From HXMU1420-2 sp040830545 (GTDB lineage: Bacteria > Pseudomonadota > Alphaproteobacteria > Rhodobacterales > Rhodobacteraceae), in assembly GCA_040830545.1 (NCBI GenBank), contig JBFOMB010000126.1, positions 1 through 64,000 on the forward strand: 64,000 nucleotides of DNA. Direction: 5' to 3'. Under the pieces are notes generated by a model. That model saw nothing but the letters and a program-made list of their open reading frames with translations. It had not been told where the DNA came from and ran no database searches. How positions within the stretch are numbered: the first letter of the stretch is position 1; each line of letters opens with the position of its first letter. The translations under genes and the position numbers were made by a program. Shown piece by piece: positions 36,601-51,600 of the stretch.

Positions 36601-39600
36601 CAAACCCGCGCTTGATGCTGGGCACATTGTCGTCTTCGAAGAAGCCTGGCAAACCGGTCAGCGGCATGTTGATATCCGCCGTGGTCAGGGCCGTGCCCGT
36701 CCCGGTAAAGGACAGCACCTGATCGCCCGCCTTCACATTCTGGTAGTAGTTGTCGGCGAAATCGACACCGTTCCAGTTCACGGTCAGCGGGTCCTCGAAC
36801 ACGGTGAAGTCGATGACATCCAGCTTGGCAAATTTTAGCCCGCTCAGGATTTTGTCGGTCGTCTCCGACACCTTCCCGGCCACCTTGAACGCGCGCGTCA
36901 GATTGGCCTGCAACGGCACGGCAGCGGCGATGGTCGTGCCGCCGGACAGGTATGTCTGCACGACATTGGCCACCGTGCCGACCACGGCTGCGGCCTGAAC
37001 CGCGTCCGCCGTTTTCTTGATCGCATCGAACAGGAACGTGGTCGGCACCTGCATCTTGGGCTGCGGCCCGGCCTCGGGGTCAAAGGTCGTGACCTGAATG
37101 TCGCCCAGATTGTCGGTGCCTTCGCTGTGCAACAGGCGCTGCACGATTTCGCTGTTGACGGCAGTGCCGCGCCCCTGACCGATGAAATGCAGCGGCGATG
37201 TCAGATAGCTCGCGCCCAGCGAACTGCGCAGATCCAGAATGTCGGCAAAAAACGCATCGCCCGCCGCCTCGGCGAAGCCGGTGTCGGTGATGGTGGTTGC
37301 ATCGGTCCAATCCGTGACCAGCACCAGCGATTCCGCCGTGCGCGGATCGACATTCGGGCGCATCGACACCCAGTTGCCAAACCGGTTGCGGTCGCTGGAG
37401 GATTCGTTCGGCCCCAGCGGATCATAGAGAAGAACCGCCGCCCCGCTGGAGGACGAGATTGCCAGCGCCAGATCATAGGTGGCCGTCTGCTGCACGTCGG
37501 GGCCCAGGAACGGGGCGCTGAACCCGTGGGTCACAATTGTCACCCCGGCGTAAGGTTCACCGGCCTTCTTCTTGCGCGGCTCAACGACGAAACTGGCCCG
37601 CTCGCGGCTGCTGTTGGGGTGGTCGGCCTGATCCGAGACAATGACCTCGACCCCCCAATTATAAACCTGCCCCGAGGTCAGAACCCGATCCGGCGGCAGC
37701 GCGCGTTCCAGAATACCGTCATTCGCTTGCGCGGCCTTGATCTCGTCAGCGGTGAATTCGTAGGTGTAAATCCGGTTCCGATTGGCATCGACCGGCACTT
37801 TCTTCCCGTTTTCATCCGTCTGGGTATAACCCAGATTTTCCAGCGCCTTGCTGCGCGGGTCATTTTCATGGGATACAAACAGCCCTTCACGGATGTTCGC
37901 GACGGCCACGGTCAACCGGACCTTGGTGATGGGCAGGCTCTGGTCGATCCGGAACCGGAATGTCGGCTGATCGATCGTCAATTCGCGCCGGTATTCGGGC
38001 AGGGTGATCCGCGCCTTGGTCGCGGAAACGACCAGCGGTTCGTCATCGCCCACCTCGACATTCAGGTCGACCGCGCTTTGCGAACTTGAGAATCCGTAAA
38101 CGAAACCGCCCGTCAGGATCGGCCGGTTGGGCGCAGCGGACGGGCGCTGATTTGTGCCGATGAGGATCGGATAAGGGTTTTCCAGCCCACGATAGACACC
38201 ATAGGCCCCGCGCGGCGCAATCGCGTCATTGTCGTGGTTTGGCTGCAGGATGTCGAACCGGTTCAGAACATTTTTCGTGCCCTGTTCGAAATCGTTGATC
38301 GGATGATCGACGTAATTGGCGTCGACCGCATCGCGCAGCTGATCCTCGATTTTCTGCGTGTCATAGACCAGAACCGTGCCTAACCGTGCACCGGACTGCA
38401 TCAGATAGCGCCCGTCAGGCGAAATCCCCAGGCTCGTCCCCCAGGAATTCGGCACACCACGGGTCGCGGCCACAACGCGCGACTGCGGTACGCCCTCGAC
38501 CCCGATATCGGCGGGGTCCATGAACAGGTCTTTCACAATGGCAATGTTCGTGCCAGCCGCGTTGCGCTGATACCGGTCTTCACCCGATTGCAGCGCAACA
38601 GTGGGGTCGCGCGTGATCTCGTCCGCCTTGAACCGGCGTTCGCCCAGGATAAACGCGGTTTCCCCATCCTTGGACAGCACGATGTCCACCGGATCAGTCA
38701 CCGTAAACGGATCGAGCCCCGCATCATGGTCCGACCCGATGGGGAAGCCGAAGAACATGCGGTTTTCCACTTCCCACCCGCCATCACGGCCTTGGGACAA
38801 GACCACAACCAACCCGTCAAAGGGTGACGTGTTCACCGACTGGACCGCATCCAGCACGACGATCTTGAACTTGCCCTCGTGCACATGGGTCTGCACGTTG
38901 CGCGGATTGCGCAGGAACAGGCCCCGCTCCCCATCGTTCTTGCCGCGTGTGTCACCGAACGAGGCCACCAGCTCGGGCTCTTCGGTGATCGTGGTTGGCA
39001 GGCGGTAAATCTCGACCGCGCCCCGGTTGTTCGACCCGTCCGCCCGCGTCACCACCAGCTCGCTGAAATCCGGCGTAAAGGTCGCTGCACTGACCCGCAT
39101 GTTTCCAGTGAAGGTCAGCGTGCGGATGAATTTGTGATAGGTCGCCGCATCCTCGGGATCGGTGCCAAACACGTGGATCTTGTTGGACCGTTTATCCAGC
39201 GCGAACAGCCGGTCCTTGCCCTGGTTGAAGAAGATGTCGTCAAACTGCGCGCCCGCATCCGCCGTGAACGGGATGAAGTCGATATCCTCGGTCTCGGGAT
39301 CAATGTCGATCTGGCGCAACGTGACGCCGTCCACCACCGCAATCCCCGCACCGGACCCCAGCGCCACATAGATGCGCAGATTGTCCTGCGTCACAGCGAT
39401 CTGGCGCGGGGACACCGTGGGGCTGTTCACCTTGGGCACGCCGTCCTTGTCCAGGAACCCGATGGGGATACGCGCGACCATCTTGGGCAGGGCCGCGTCA
39501 CCTTCACCCACCTCGCGGATGGCAACGATCTGGTCGATATTCCCGGTCAGCGAGGCGGCATTTGGATCGTCCGCCTGTTCGTACCCGCTTTGCACCGCGG

Positions 39601-42600
39601 CAAAGGTCAGATCGCCCGACCCCAGCACGGTGAAGCCGTCGGACACGATATACCGCGCCTCGTAGAACCGCGCGCCAAAGACCGTGCTTTCCGCCAGTTC
39701 GGACGGCGTCACCAATCCAAACGCCTCGGCCCGAGCCACGGCCCGCGCCACCCGGATTTCCGAAGACGCGACCGTGCGCGGCGGTTCGACCTTCAGAACG
39801 GTCTTGCCGTCCTCCTCGGTCACTTCCGCAGCGACGGCAACGCCCAACCCGCTATCCGAAGTAAAGCTGAACCCGGCTTTCACCCCGTTCTGGCTGACCA
39901 GGGAGTCCGCGATCTGTTCGAATTCACCCGGCGCGAAGCTGCCGAAAATGACCCATGGCGGGGCTTTGCCCGCATACCGCTCTTCGCTTTCGATCCGCTC
40001 GCCGCCGATCTTGAAGACCGGGTTCGAAATCGCCTTGCCGTCTTCGCTGTCGACGAAATCCACCTTGACCGAGGTCACGATGGGCACCGGCGGTTCCAAT
40101 ACGCGCTTGGGCGGCGGCGCGGTCAGCTTGGTAACATAGTTCGAGATGTCATCAGCCAGTTGCAGCGCCTTGGACGTCAGGAACTCCAACGCCTCGGCAT
40201 CCACCATCGCGGTGGCAATCGTGCGCACCGTGCGTGGGATCGTCAGGACCATGTTGCCGGCGTTCGACACCGCGCCCACCAGCAGATTACCCCCCGGCCC
40301 CGTGGCCAGATTGGCGGTGGTCTGCGCAACCTGCGCCGGGGTCTGGGCGGTGATCTTCAGCGACGAACCAACTTCGCGCACCTTGCTGATAGAGGTTTTG
40401 ACAACGGAATACAGACCCGTTCCCCGCACCCCATCACGCGGAGGCGAATTCGTCCGGGCAATGCCGTTGGCATCGACCGAGCCGCTTTCCACCTCTTGAT
40501 ACCCGCGTACAATCCCGTCTTCGGTGATGAAATCCGTGATCTGATAGAACAGCACCTGGTCGCCCGGCTGCAGCCCCGTCGGAATGGCCAGCTGCATCGG
40601 AATGCCCTGCGCCGCGCCTTCGGTGTCCAGCGAAAACGCCGCTGCAAACTCGAACCCGTCCACCTGCGAGATTGACGGCACGCCCAGATCAGATTCGTCC
40701 AGCGTTGTGATCGTCACGTTCACATCGCGCGACAGCGACTCCTCGGCAATCGCCACCTGATAACCATCCGCGTTGCGGACAATCCCGCCGTCCTTGCCCA
40801 CAGGGATCGCGTCACCCACAACGGGCACCTGCACCTTGATCGGCACCATCAGCTCTTCACCGCGATAGATCACGGTCAGTTCGGTTTCACCCGGCGCCTT
40901 GCCGATCACGCGCCCGTCCGCCGTGACCTCGGCAATTTCGCCGTTCAGCACATAGGTGTTCAGCTCGGACGTGCGGGTCTGGACGATGTTTTCGTCCAGA
41001 TGATCGAACAGCAACAACTGCCGCGTCGCGCCGGGGTCGAGGATGATGGCGTCGGGGTAGACATCCGCCCCGCTGATTTCCAGCGACTCGTCATAGTCGC
41101 TCAGCTGACCCACCTTGATCGCCGTGGCCGCCTGAATGGCCCCGCGTGCCACTTCCAGCACGGAAAACCCGCTGCTGAGCCCCAACAGCCGCCCCTGTGT
41201 CAGCGAGGCCACCGCCGGATCAGTCATCCGCACGGTCACATACCCCTCGCGCAGGACCGCCGTGCCGCCATCGTCAAAGCTGCCGATAATGTCAAAACCG
41301 CGCCGTTCGCCCGTGCTCAGATGTGGCGTGCGGGTTTCAAAATCGATCTTGCTCAGGGCCGCTGACGAAATGTCGATCACCAGATCCGCGGTGTTCGAAC
41401 TGCGATACCCATCGCTGGCCCGCAGCACGATCCGCCCCGCCGCCGTCCGGCCCGGGTCCGGTGTGAAATAGATCGCGCGGCCATCCGGGGTCAGCCCGGC
41501 CGTTCCGCCAATCGCCTCTACCACCTCGAAGAAGACCGGGTCGCCTTCGGGATCGTTGGCCATGCCCGCCAGCGGGATTTCAATTGACAGATCGCGGTAG
41601 GTTTTCTGTGCGACCGGAGCCAAGGTCGGCGCTTCGTTCACCCGCAACCCGATGTTCTGCAACACCAGCAGCAGGTCGTCATAGGTGACCTCGCCATCCC
41701 CGTCCTCGTCAACCGGGGCGGTTTCGTAAGCGGCTAGATCAGTGCTGTCGACCGCCCCATCGCCGTTCAGATCACCCGCCGGACGCAGGGACAGCGTCAG
41801 GTTCTGCGGCACCACGCTTTCCAGCACCAGCTGGCTCAGCCCCGCGCGGTCGACGGCAAATATCGCGACCTGCCGGTCCCCCGTGCGCGTCACCGACAGC
41901 GGGGGTTGCCCATTAATCACCGCCATAAACGGCTCAGTCACGCCGGTCGCTTCCAACCGCATCAGAACTTGCCGGCCAGCGGACGCAACCTCGCTTTCGC
42001 GCAGGGTGAACAAGGCGCGCGCGCTTTGCCCACCCGCAGCGTTCAGCGACCAATCGGACAGGTCGAACACACCACCAAACACGTGATCCACGGGAACAGC
42101 CGACACCGCGCCGGTCGCGTCAAAACTCCACGCCTGCGCCACATCGCCCGACGCCGCGATCAACCGCTGCGCGCCGCCAGTCTCATAGGCATATGCCTGC
42201 ATCGCGCCGCCACCCGACCGCGCGGTCGAGGTCAGGCGTCCGACCCCGTCATAAAGGTACAGCACCCGCTCGCCATCAGGCAGGGTCATGCCGCTGACAA
42301 ACCCCGCCGGGTTGCGCAGCATCGTGATGACCCGGCTGTCTTCGCCGATCACACCGCTGTCCGCGATCAACAGCCGACCACCGGCGATTTCGACTGACCG
42401 CACGGACCCTGCACCATCCGCCGACCATTCCGCCCCGTCCGGTGTGGTCAGCGTCAGCATGGACAGATCCGCCGACGTGGCAAATGGCGAAAACGGCAGG
42501 CCGGATACGGCGGAATAGGCTTTGCCATCCGCCTGCGTCAGCAGAGGCGCGCTGGTGGTCAGGCTGTAGCCCGCAACGCTGCTCTCCCAATCCAGCACCA

Positions 42601-45600
42601 GTTCCTTGAACCCCGACCGCTGGATGCTGCTGAACCGGGCGGTAAAGACCAGCCGCTGCCCGTCCGGCGCGGTCAGATGCACCCGCGCGCCGTTTTCCAG
42701 CGCCGCGCCCAGCTGCCCCATCGCGCCCGCGTCCAGTTGCAGATCGTTCCACGGCGCAAACCAGCCCAGCCCGAAATCGCCCTGCGTCTGCGACTGGTTG
42801 GTCTGGTAAATCCGGTTCAGCGCAATCTGACCCGATCCCACCTGCAACACGGCATCCGTTTCGGATTTTTGCGGCACCTGCACGGCGGGCAGAATCTCCA
42901 GCGCCTGTTCGGCAACCGAGGTCAGCCCGCTCAGATCCCTCGCGGTCAGGCGCAGCGTGTAATGGCCGGACAGATGTGCGCCCGCGCTCAACGTGGCCAG
43001 CGCGCCGTCTGCATTGCTGCCCCCCTGCGCCAGCGTGACCACCCGGCCCGAGCGATGCACCAGTTCCAGCACCCAGGTGTCCAGATTGTCATCCGTGACA
43101 GACCCCAGAATGTCGCCGGATTGCAGCGCGGCAACGGGCGTCAGCGACACAACCGGCGCCAACACATCCCCGTCCGCCCGAACGGCAATCTGCCGCTCCA
43201 CCCGGCCCACGCGGCCATCCGCGTTGGTCACCTCCAGCACGGCCAGGTATTTGCCCGGCGCATCCGCCGTGAACCGGGCACGACCCAGATCGTCCAGCGG
43301 CATTTCAACGCCATCAATGGTCAACTGGAAGCCCGTCACCGGGACAAAACCCGACCCGGCGGTGGACACGATGATTTCCTGCCCCGGACGCGCCGCAAAG
43401 CTGGGCGTCAGGTCCAGCACGGCGGTCGGCAGGTCCGGCGTGCGCGTGACCCGCAGGACCATGGTGTCCAACGTCTCGGCCTGCCCGTCGCTGGCCCAGA
43501 CCTTCAGCACATAGTCGCCCAGATCCGCCACACCCGGCGTAAACGTCAGCCGCCCGGTGACGGGATCAAACGCCGCGCCGGTGGGCAGGTTTTCCACCCG
43601 CAAGTTCACCGTGTCATCCGTGTCCGGGTCATCCGCGCCCAAAACGACGTCCAGCGTTTCCCCAACCGCTACGGCGCGGTTGGCCAGCACGGGCACCGGC
43701 GCGCGGTTCTGGTTCAGGACATTGACCTCAACCGTTTCCACCGTTTCCGCGCCCGAAGGATCAACCGCCTTCACCCGGATCTGATAGAGCCCCGCCTGAT
43801 CATACCCCGGCGTCCAGCGCACGATCCCGGTCTGCGGGTCCAGCGACGCACCTTGCGGCAAAGCCTCTGCGGCCGCAAAGATCACCGGATCGCCATCCTG
43901 ATCAGCCGCCAGCAGGCGGAACTGGAACGCCTGCCCTTCCAGCGCGGTTTGCCGGGCCAGCGGCACGACAATCGGCGCGCGGTTCGTGTTGGTGACGGTG
44001 ATCGTCACCGTCTGCGACACGGACAGGTTCCCGTCTGACACCGTGACCGTCACATCGTCATAAACCCCGGCCTGATAAACTCCAGGCGTCCAGCGCAATG
44101 TACCTGTGATCGGGTCCAGCACCGCCCCGCTGGGCAGGCCCGTCGCTGAGTAGGTCAGCGGATCACCATCCGGGTCGCTGGCGCTGAACGTGGTTTCGAG
44201 CGTCTCCAGCTCGGCCACTTGCAGGTCAGGGATCTGCTGCAGAAGCGGCGCGCCATTATTCGCCCGCACCACAACGTCAAAGGTGATCGACGCAGACAGC
44301 GCCTGCGTCACGTCCCCGGCCCCAAGGTCGGTCGCCGTGACCTGCGCGGTCAGCGTGCCGATATCGCCCGGCGTTGGCGTCCAGACCAGCACCGCCGTAC
44401 CCGGCGCGCTGCCTGCGCTGATCGTGGCCCCGGCAGGCAGGCCCGACAGCGCATAGCTCAGCACATCGCGCTCGGGGTCGCTGACCGAAATCACATGGCG
44501 CAGCTCCTGCCCCGGCACGGCAACCAGACCAGCGACGGGACTGATCACAGGGGCCAGGTTCTGCCCCTCAACCGTCAGGATAAAGCTGCCCGTATCGCGC
44601 AGCGTATTGCTGGCGTCGCCATTGCCGTCATCCTCGACCGTCAGATCAATCCGCCAGTCCCCGCGATCCGCCGCACCCGGCGTGATCCGCAGAACCGGGC
44701 CAGCCGGGGTCAGCACAACCGCACCAAACCCGTTGCTGCCGTCCAGCGCGATGGGTGTCGGATCCAGGTCAATCTGATCCGCGCCCCCCGTCCGCGTTGC
44801 CGTGGCCGTGACCAGCAATGGCCCCCCATCCGGGTCCAGCGAGGCCAGAGGCACCTCCAACACCTGCCCGCCGGTGACGGTCCGATTGGGCAGGTCGGAC
44901 AGGGTGGGTGGACGGTTGAAATCCTCCACCACGATCACGATCTCGGCCCGCGTTTCCTGCGACGTGCCGGTCCCGTCCCCATCATCCGTGGCGATCAGTT
45001 CCAGCACATAGCGGCCCGCATCGTCGAACCCCGGAAGCCAATTGAACACACCGGTTTCCGCATCAAAGGTTGCGCCATCCGGCAGGCCGGTGATCTGATA
45101 CGTCACCGGCGCGGCAGAATAGCCATCGAGGAACAACAGATTGCCATCCCCGTCCCGCACCGGCAGTTGGAAATCCGGGTTGTCCGGGTCCAGCCCCTCA
45201 GTCTGGAACACCAGCTGCTGACCCTCGGCCACCGTCCAGTCCCCGAAGCCCTGCAGGATCGGCGCGCCATTGGCGTTCTCAACGTCAATTTCCAGAACCA
45301 CACGGGTCAGGCGCGTGCCGTTCGACACGTCAATCGGGATCTCGTAGTGGCCCGCCTGCGTATAGCGCGGCGTCCATTCAAACACCCCCGTCACAGGATC
45401 AATCCGCGCATCCGCCGGCAGCGCGGCAGAGGTAAAGCGCAGATCCGCCCCCGCCACATCCCGCGCGGCCAACGCGATGCGGATCGGGTCACCTTCGCGG
45501 ATCGTTTCCGCCAGCGGGGTGGCCACAACCGGCGCGAAAATCCCCGGCGCAACCACGATGTCAAACACCTGCGTGGCCGACCGCGACCCGTCCGTTACCC

Positions 45601-48600
45601 CGATGGTCACGTTGCGATACTGGCCCGCCTGCCCCGGCTGCGGCTGCCAGACCAGTTGACCATTCACATGATCGATAAACGCACCCGGCGGCAGGTTGTC
45701 GGCAAAGAGCGACAGCAGGTCATTTTCCTCGTCGCTCGCAATCAGCGGCAGGCGCATCACTTCGCCTTCGATGATCTGCACCTGATCCAGCGGCGCTTCG
45801 AGCGTGGGTGCGGTGTTCACGCCCTGAACGGCAATGCGCCAGGTTTCTTCGGCAAACGCACCCAGCCCGTCATAGACACGCACCGTGACTTCTGTGATCG
45901 CGTCCGCATCCCGGCTCGGCGTCCAGCGCAGCGCGCCGCTGTCCATGTCCAGCACCATGCCATCCGGCCCGCTGGCCAGCACATAGGCCAGACGGTTGCT
46001 GTCCGGGTCGAACGTGACCAGATCGACGCTGTATTCCTCGCCAACGGTCGCTTCGTCCGGCAATTCGCTCAGGATCAGCGGGGCGGTGTTCGCCCCCGGC
46101 AGCACCCGAACCCCGGTTTCAAACGCCGCGCGTTGTGTCGGGTTCAGCACCAGCGCCACGGCCAGCGATTCCGTCGACTCACCGGGGCTCAGCCGGTTGT
46201 CGTCCCCCAGCCGCCCGGTCAGGTCGATCAGCCAGATGTCGCCTTCCTGCTCGCTTCCCAGCGGCGTGACCCCGTCACCGGGCGTCACCGTATCCAGCGT
46301 CAGTTTCAACGGCCCGCGCAGAGTCTGCGAGCCGATGTTGGTAACGTCCACCGCATAAGACACGATCCCGGTCGCCCGGTCATACCGCGTGTCCTTGTAA
46401 GCGATGCGAATGTCGCCTGTAATGTCGCTCAAGCGGGTGAAGCGCAGCGTCGTCGTCTCGCCCAACACCTGCCCGCGCGCGCTGGCCAGCGTTTCCGAGA
46501 TGTTGAGCGCATAGATACCCTGCGGCAGCGTCGGGAACACCAGCGTCGCGGTACGCGTTGCCGCGTCCCAGGTGATATCGCTGATTGGCAGGACATCCGC
46601 GTTCACATCCAGCAGCGCCCAGTTTGCGGGGTCCAGAACCGACCCGTCCCCCTCCAGCGCCATGTCATCGTCAAACTGCACGGTGATCTGCGCAATCGGG
46701 CGGGTGAACACGTCGCCATCCTGAACCGAGGTTGCGACGATCATCGGTGCGCGCAGGGGCCGCAACACGTCAATGCCACCCGAATGCCCGACCAGAATGC
46801 GCCCGTCTGACAGGGTGGCAACGCCTTCGCCGCGTGTGTTTCCGGCGGCAATCGTGACGGTGTGATAGGACGCCATGTCCAGCGCCAGAACCGTGGACCG
46901 GCCTGCCTCTGCCGACGTGCTGAGGAACGCCAGCCCGTCAAATTCACTGCCCGCCGCGCCGAAGGTCAGCGAATCCAGCGGAGCGTCGATATCCGCGATC
47001 ACCTCCGGTTCACCCGTGTCCGAGAACCGCACAATCTGCCCGCGATCCGGCCAGCCGACACCCCACAGCGACCCGTCCGGCGCGACCTCCAGATCGCCCA
47101 CCGTCACGGTGGAGAATGTAGAAAACCCGCCCGTCTCAGGATCAAACACCGCAACCCCGTCACCGGTGCTGACAAAAATGCGCCCATCCGTGCCCACCGC
47201 CACGGCCTGCGTCAGCCCATCCCCATGGCGCGCGATCACCTGCCCGCTGGTCGGGTTCAGTTCCAGCAACTGTCCCCCGCCGCTGGTCGCCCAAAGCCGC
47301 CCGGTCGGACCTTGGGCAAAGTCGTAAATCGGCGTGTCCAGCCGTGCCAGAACAGCGGTTTCGCCCAACTGGTCCGCCCGGTAAATCCAACTACGATCCG
47401 GTCCGCCGGAATAGAGGATACTGCCATCCTGCAACTCGGCCAGCGCCAGCACGCCAACCCCGGCCTGCCCGCCATCGGTGTAGCCTGTGAACAATTCGAA
47501 CGCGAAGGGTGCAATCGCCGCGCTGTAGCCCGGCGGGTTCGAAGTGGACACCGCCGCCGGGATGCCGTTCAGCGCCTCCTGGAACAGCGCGTTTCGCGGG
47601 CTGTCCGCCGGGGCGGGCGCAGGCGGCAGCGGCGTCGCTTGCGTTGTGCCCTCGACCACCGTGCCGCCCAGCGAAACCGGTGTCGTGTCCTGCGGTGCGC
47701 TGACCCCAACGGGGGGCCGTTCCACATTGCCCGCGAAATCGCGGCTCAGCACCAGGAAGCGTGGCGTCTGACCGGGCGTGCCGGACCATGTATAGGTGCC
47801 ACTGGTCAGGCTGCTTTCGACCACCTCGAAATCACCATCACCAACCGCGACATAAAGCGTCGCGCCCGCAACCCCCGCGCCCGCATCCGTCGCGGTCCAG
47901 TCAATCCGGTAGTCATCCGTGCCCTCAACCCGCGTGACGGTCGACACCGTCACCGGCGTGTCCAGATCCAGCCGATAGGTGAACACAGGCGTATCTTCGG
48001 GCGCGGTCACATTGAACAATACGCGCGCGGTGGCCGACACCTCGTCCCCCGTCTGCGCACTGTCCGTGGGCCGCACGGAATACAGAACGCGCCCTTCTTC
48101 GCCCGGGGCCAGCAGACCGGACAGGCCGCCACCCACCATGACCTCGCCCGTGGCCGGATCAATCGCCTGCAAGAGCCATGTCGCGGTCCGGCTGGCCACA
48201 TCCAGCCCGGCAGACACGCGCAGAATGAACCCTTCGGTCGCGCTCAGGTCCAGATCGGTCTGATAGACCAGCCGCCCGGGCGGCACCTGCACCGTGAGAT
48301 CGCCAATCTCGATCCCGCCCAGCTGGAACGACCGCGGCTCCAGCGCCGGGTCCAGTTCGGTGATCAGTCGAATTTCCTGCGCCGCCTGCGCGCCATCCTC
48401 GGGCAGGACAAAGCCGATCTGATGCGGCAGCCCCACGTTCCCCGGCACCCAATCCGCAGCCCCCGCCGCCAATGGCCCACGCATATAGGACTGGCCCTCG
48501 ACCCCCGCAATCTCGCGGAAGCGGTCTAGATCCAGCTCGATCAGCTCGCCCGTTGTGGCGTCTGACCCGAAATCCGGCAGCTCTACCGCGCCATCCCCAA

Positions 48601-51600
48601 CCCAGGGGGCAAAGACGTTGAACGCGGCAAAGGTGGTCGGGCGGCTCAGCCCCAGATCAAAATCCGCAAACTGCGGCAGTTCCGGCACCGGCACGTCATA
48701 GGGCAACCCGTTGGGCGGCTGGCGCACGTCATAACGGGCAATCGGCGCGGTCTGGCCCGGCGTGCTGCCATACCATTCCCGCACCTTGGCGTAGAATTCG
48801 ACCAGATCGCCGGTCGAGGTGATTTCGTCCTCGGCCGGGCCCAGAACCAGCCCCTGCGACAGGGCCGCCACCAGCGACCCCACCCGCGTTTGTTCGAACA
48901 CCGGTGGCGCATCGGTTTCCTCGCGCAGCAACCCGGCCTCGGTCAGCGCGGCGAGGAACCCCGCCTCCCACTGTGCCTGATCGGCGGCCAGCGTTTGCAG
49001 CGCGGGCAAGGCGGCCACGTCCGCCAGAACCGCCTGCCGCAGGGTTTCAGCGTCCGCCTTCTGCGCGGCGATGAATTCATCCCGTGTCATGGGCGTTGCG
49101 GCCGCGACCACGTTGAACTGGAACGGCAGATACCAGGGCAGATCGCCGTTGATGACCTCATAGGCCGGGTCGGTCATGATGTCATAGAGCAGCTCATCGA
49201 CGTCGCGCAGCGCCTCGACCCCGCTGTCCAGTGCACCTGCCTCTGCCAATGCCGGATCGCGCGCGTAGAGTGCCGCGCGCAGCTGTTCAAAGTCCCGGTC
49301 AATCAGCGCCTGCAACCCCGGATAGGTCTGCACCGCAAAGCTCATCTGCGCGGTGCCTTCCGCCGCCAGATCATAGGCAAACCCGGGGGCCAGCAACTGC
49401 CCCGCCAGATTGACAGGCGCCTGCGCCCCGCTCAGCCCCGATGGGGCCGCGCCCGTGGCGCCACTGCCAACATTGGTGCTGAACGACAGGAACGGCAGAT
49501 TATAGGCAAAGTCATTGTTGCCCATCTGCGGCGCACCAAAGGTGAAATGCACATAAGGCGTGTCCACATTGGTCAGACTGTCCAACACGACCGAGTATTG
49601 CCCGGTCTGCCCGGCGGCAATCACCCGTGGCCCGCCAATGCCCACGGTCACGTCGCGTTCCAACTGGCGTTCAATCAGGTACCGGTAGGGCTCCACTGCC
49701 TCGGCCCCGTCCGCATTGACCACCACCACGTCATACAATCCATGCGGCGCGTCCTTCAGGTCAAACACCGCAATCAGCTTGGTCGCGTCCACGCGTTTCA
49801 CCGACACCGGCAGGTATTCGGCGATCCCGGGGCGCGACAGCTTGGCAATTGCGCCCTCTTTGATCCCCGCGCCCGTCAGAGTCATCGTCACAAACCGGTC
49901 CGACCCGCCCTGATCCGGCGTCACCGTGTCAATGTGGAAGGGCAGCGTTTCAGCCGTCAGCGTATAGTCTGACGGGTCCGCCCCCGGCGCGCCAAAGCTG
50001 CGCACCAGAATGTAGTAGGCCCCGGCCTGCGTGGTCGGCACCACCGCCACCTGATCCCGCCCAAAGGGTGACGAATAGGCCGCATCGAAATCTGACGGGC
50101 TGGGCACGCCGTTGGCCTTCACGAACAATTCGCGCTGCACATCGCCGTTGCCGCCCGACAGGGTGATCTGCAACGTCTCGCCCGGCGGCACGTCAATCCG
50201 GTAGAGCAGCTCGTTTTCGCCGCCCAGGGTGACCACCGCCGGCGTATCCAGGAAAATCTGCGGCGTCTGCACCAGCAGCGGGTTTTCCCCCGCCGTGTCG
50301 TTGTTGGCCTCGCCCGCGCCCTCGAACACCTCGTTCCGGGCATCGGCCCGCACGATCACGCGCCAGGACCCATCCGGCACCACCGGCAGCGTCGCCTGCA
50401 ACTGCGCGTCCACCGACGCCCCGCGCGCCAGCCCGCCACTGTGGCTGAACCGGCCCAGGAAGATGTCGTCAATGTCCCAATCGCCATCGCGGGACAGGTA
50501 CACCGCATCGGTCCAGCGTCCTTCGGCATCCAGCAGGTCCGAGGTGTTGGAAATCTTCCAGTTCACCGTGATCGGCCCGCCTGTGGTCGTGCCCCCCGAC
50601 ACGGTCACATCCGTAGCAATCAGGTCCACGGGCGGCGTCTGTTCGATCAGCAGCGGCTGATCGGCAGACCGGGTGTTATCCTCGGCCCCGCCTTCGAAAA
50701 CCGCGCCAAACGGATCGCGGCTGGAGGTTGGATCGGTCACGACAAAGACGAAGTAAGACCCTTCGATCCCGCGCGGCAGGTCAAAGCTGGACTGCACAGT
50801 CGCCACCGCGCCACCATCCAGCGCCACCGTATGATCACGGAAGCCCAGATAATAATCCCGCCGTGGGTCCAGCGTTTCGTCACGCGACAGGTAAATTAGG
50901 TCGCGCCAGCCGCTGTCTGTCGCCCGCAAACCCGCGTTGCGCACGTCATAGCGCAGGTCAAAGCTCTGCCCGACCACGGCACGCTGTGGGATGGTCAGGT
51001 TTTCGATCCGCAAATCCGGCGTGGTCCCGGCAGTCAGCGTCAGAGTGGCGCTGACCCGGTTGTTCCCCTCGTCCGCAAATTCGTCCACGTCATCGGGCGT
51101 TGTCCGCAGCCCCTTCAGATCGGCGCGGATTGTCGATGGCTGATAGGTATACCCCTCGTCCGAGGTGCTGTCGGTTTCCACGATGATCGTGAAATCCCCC
51201 GACAGGCCCAGCGGCACATCCAGCAGCAATTGCACGTCATAGCTGTCGCCCGTATCCAGACTGCCCGTGCGGCGGAACTCGCCCAGCATGTAATCCTGCC
51301 GGTCCAGCGATCCGTCGCGCGACAGGAACACCCGGTCATACCAGACGCTTTCCCGCGTGGCCCTCGTGCCCTGATTGGACACCGTAAACGTGACCGGCAC
51401 CTGCCCGCCGCTGGCCGCGTCGGACGGCAGCGTCAGGTTCGACACCACCAGATCGGGTTCCGCATAGGTGACACCAATCGTGCCCCGACCAAGATTGCCG
51501 GTCGGGTCGTCCGTCGCCTCGTACACGCTGCTGCGGTAGAAACTGCGCGCTGTGCTGGCATTGCCCGAACGGAGCTCGCTCGCAGGCAGCGACCCGAACC

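Noticed and set aside
44219..46810. 863-codon plus-strand frame inside the giant gene
   Set aside because: It is antisense to the domain-rich frame, is dominated by Arg, Gln, Pro and Gly, and has no ribosome site or recognisable domain; it is a by-product of GC-rich codon use. The same applies to the long plus-strand frames at 29327-31066, 33935-35467, 38879-40675, 51230-53743 and 60383-62218.
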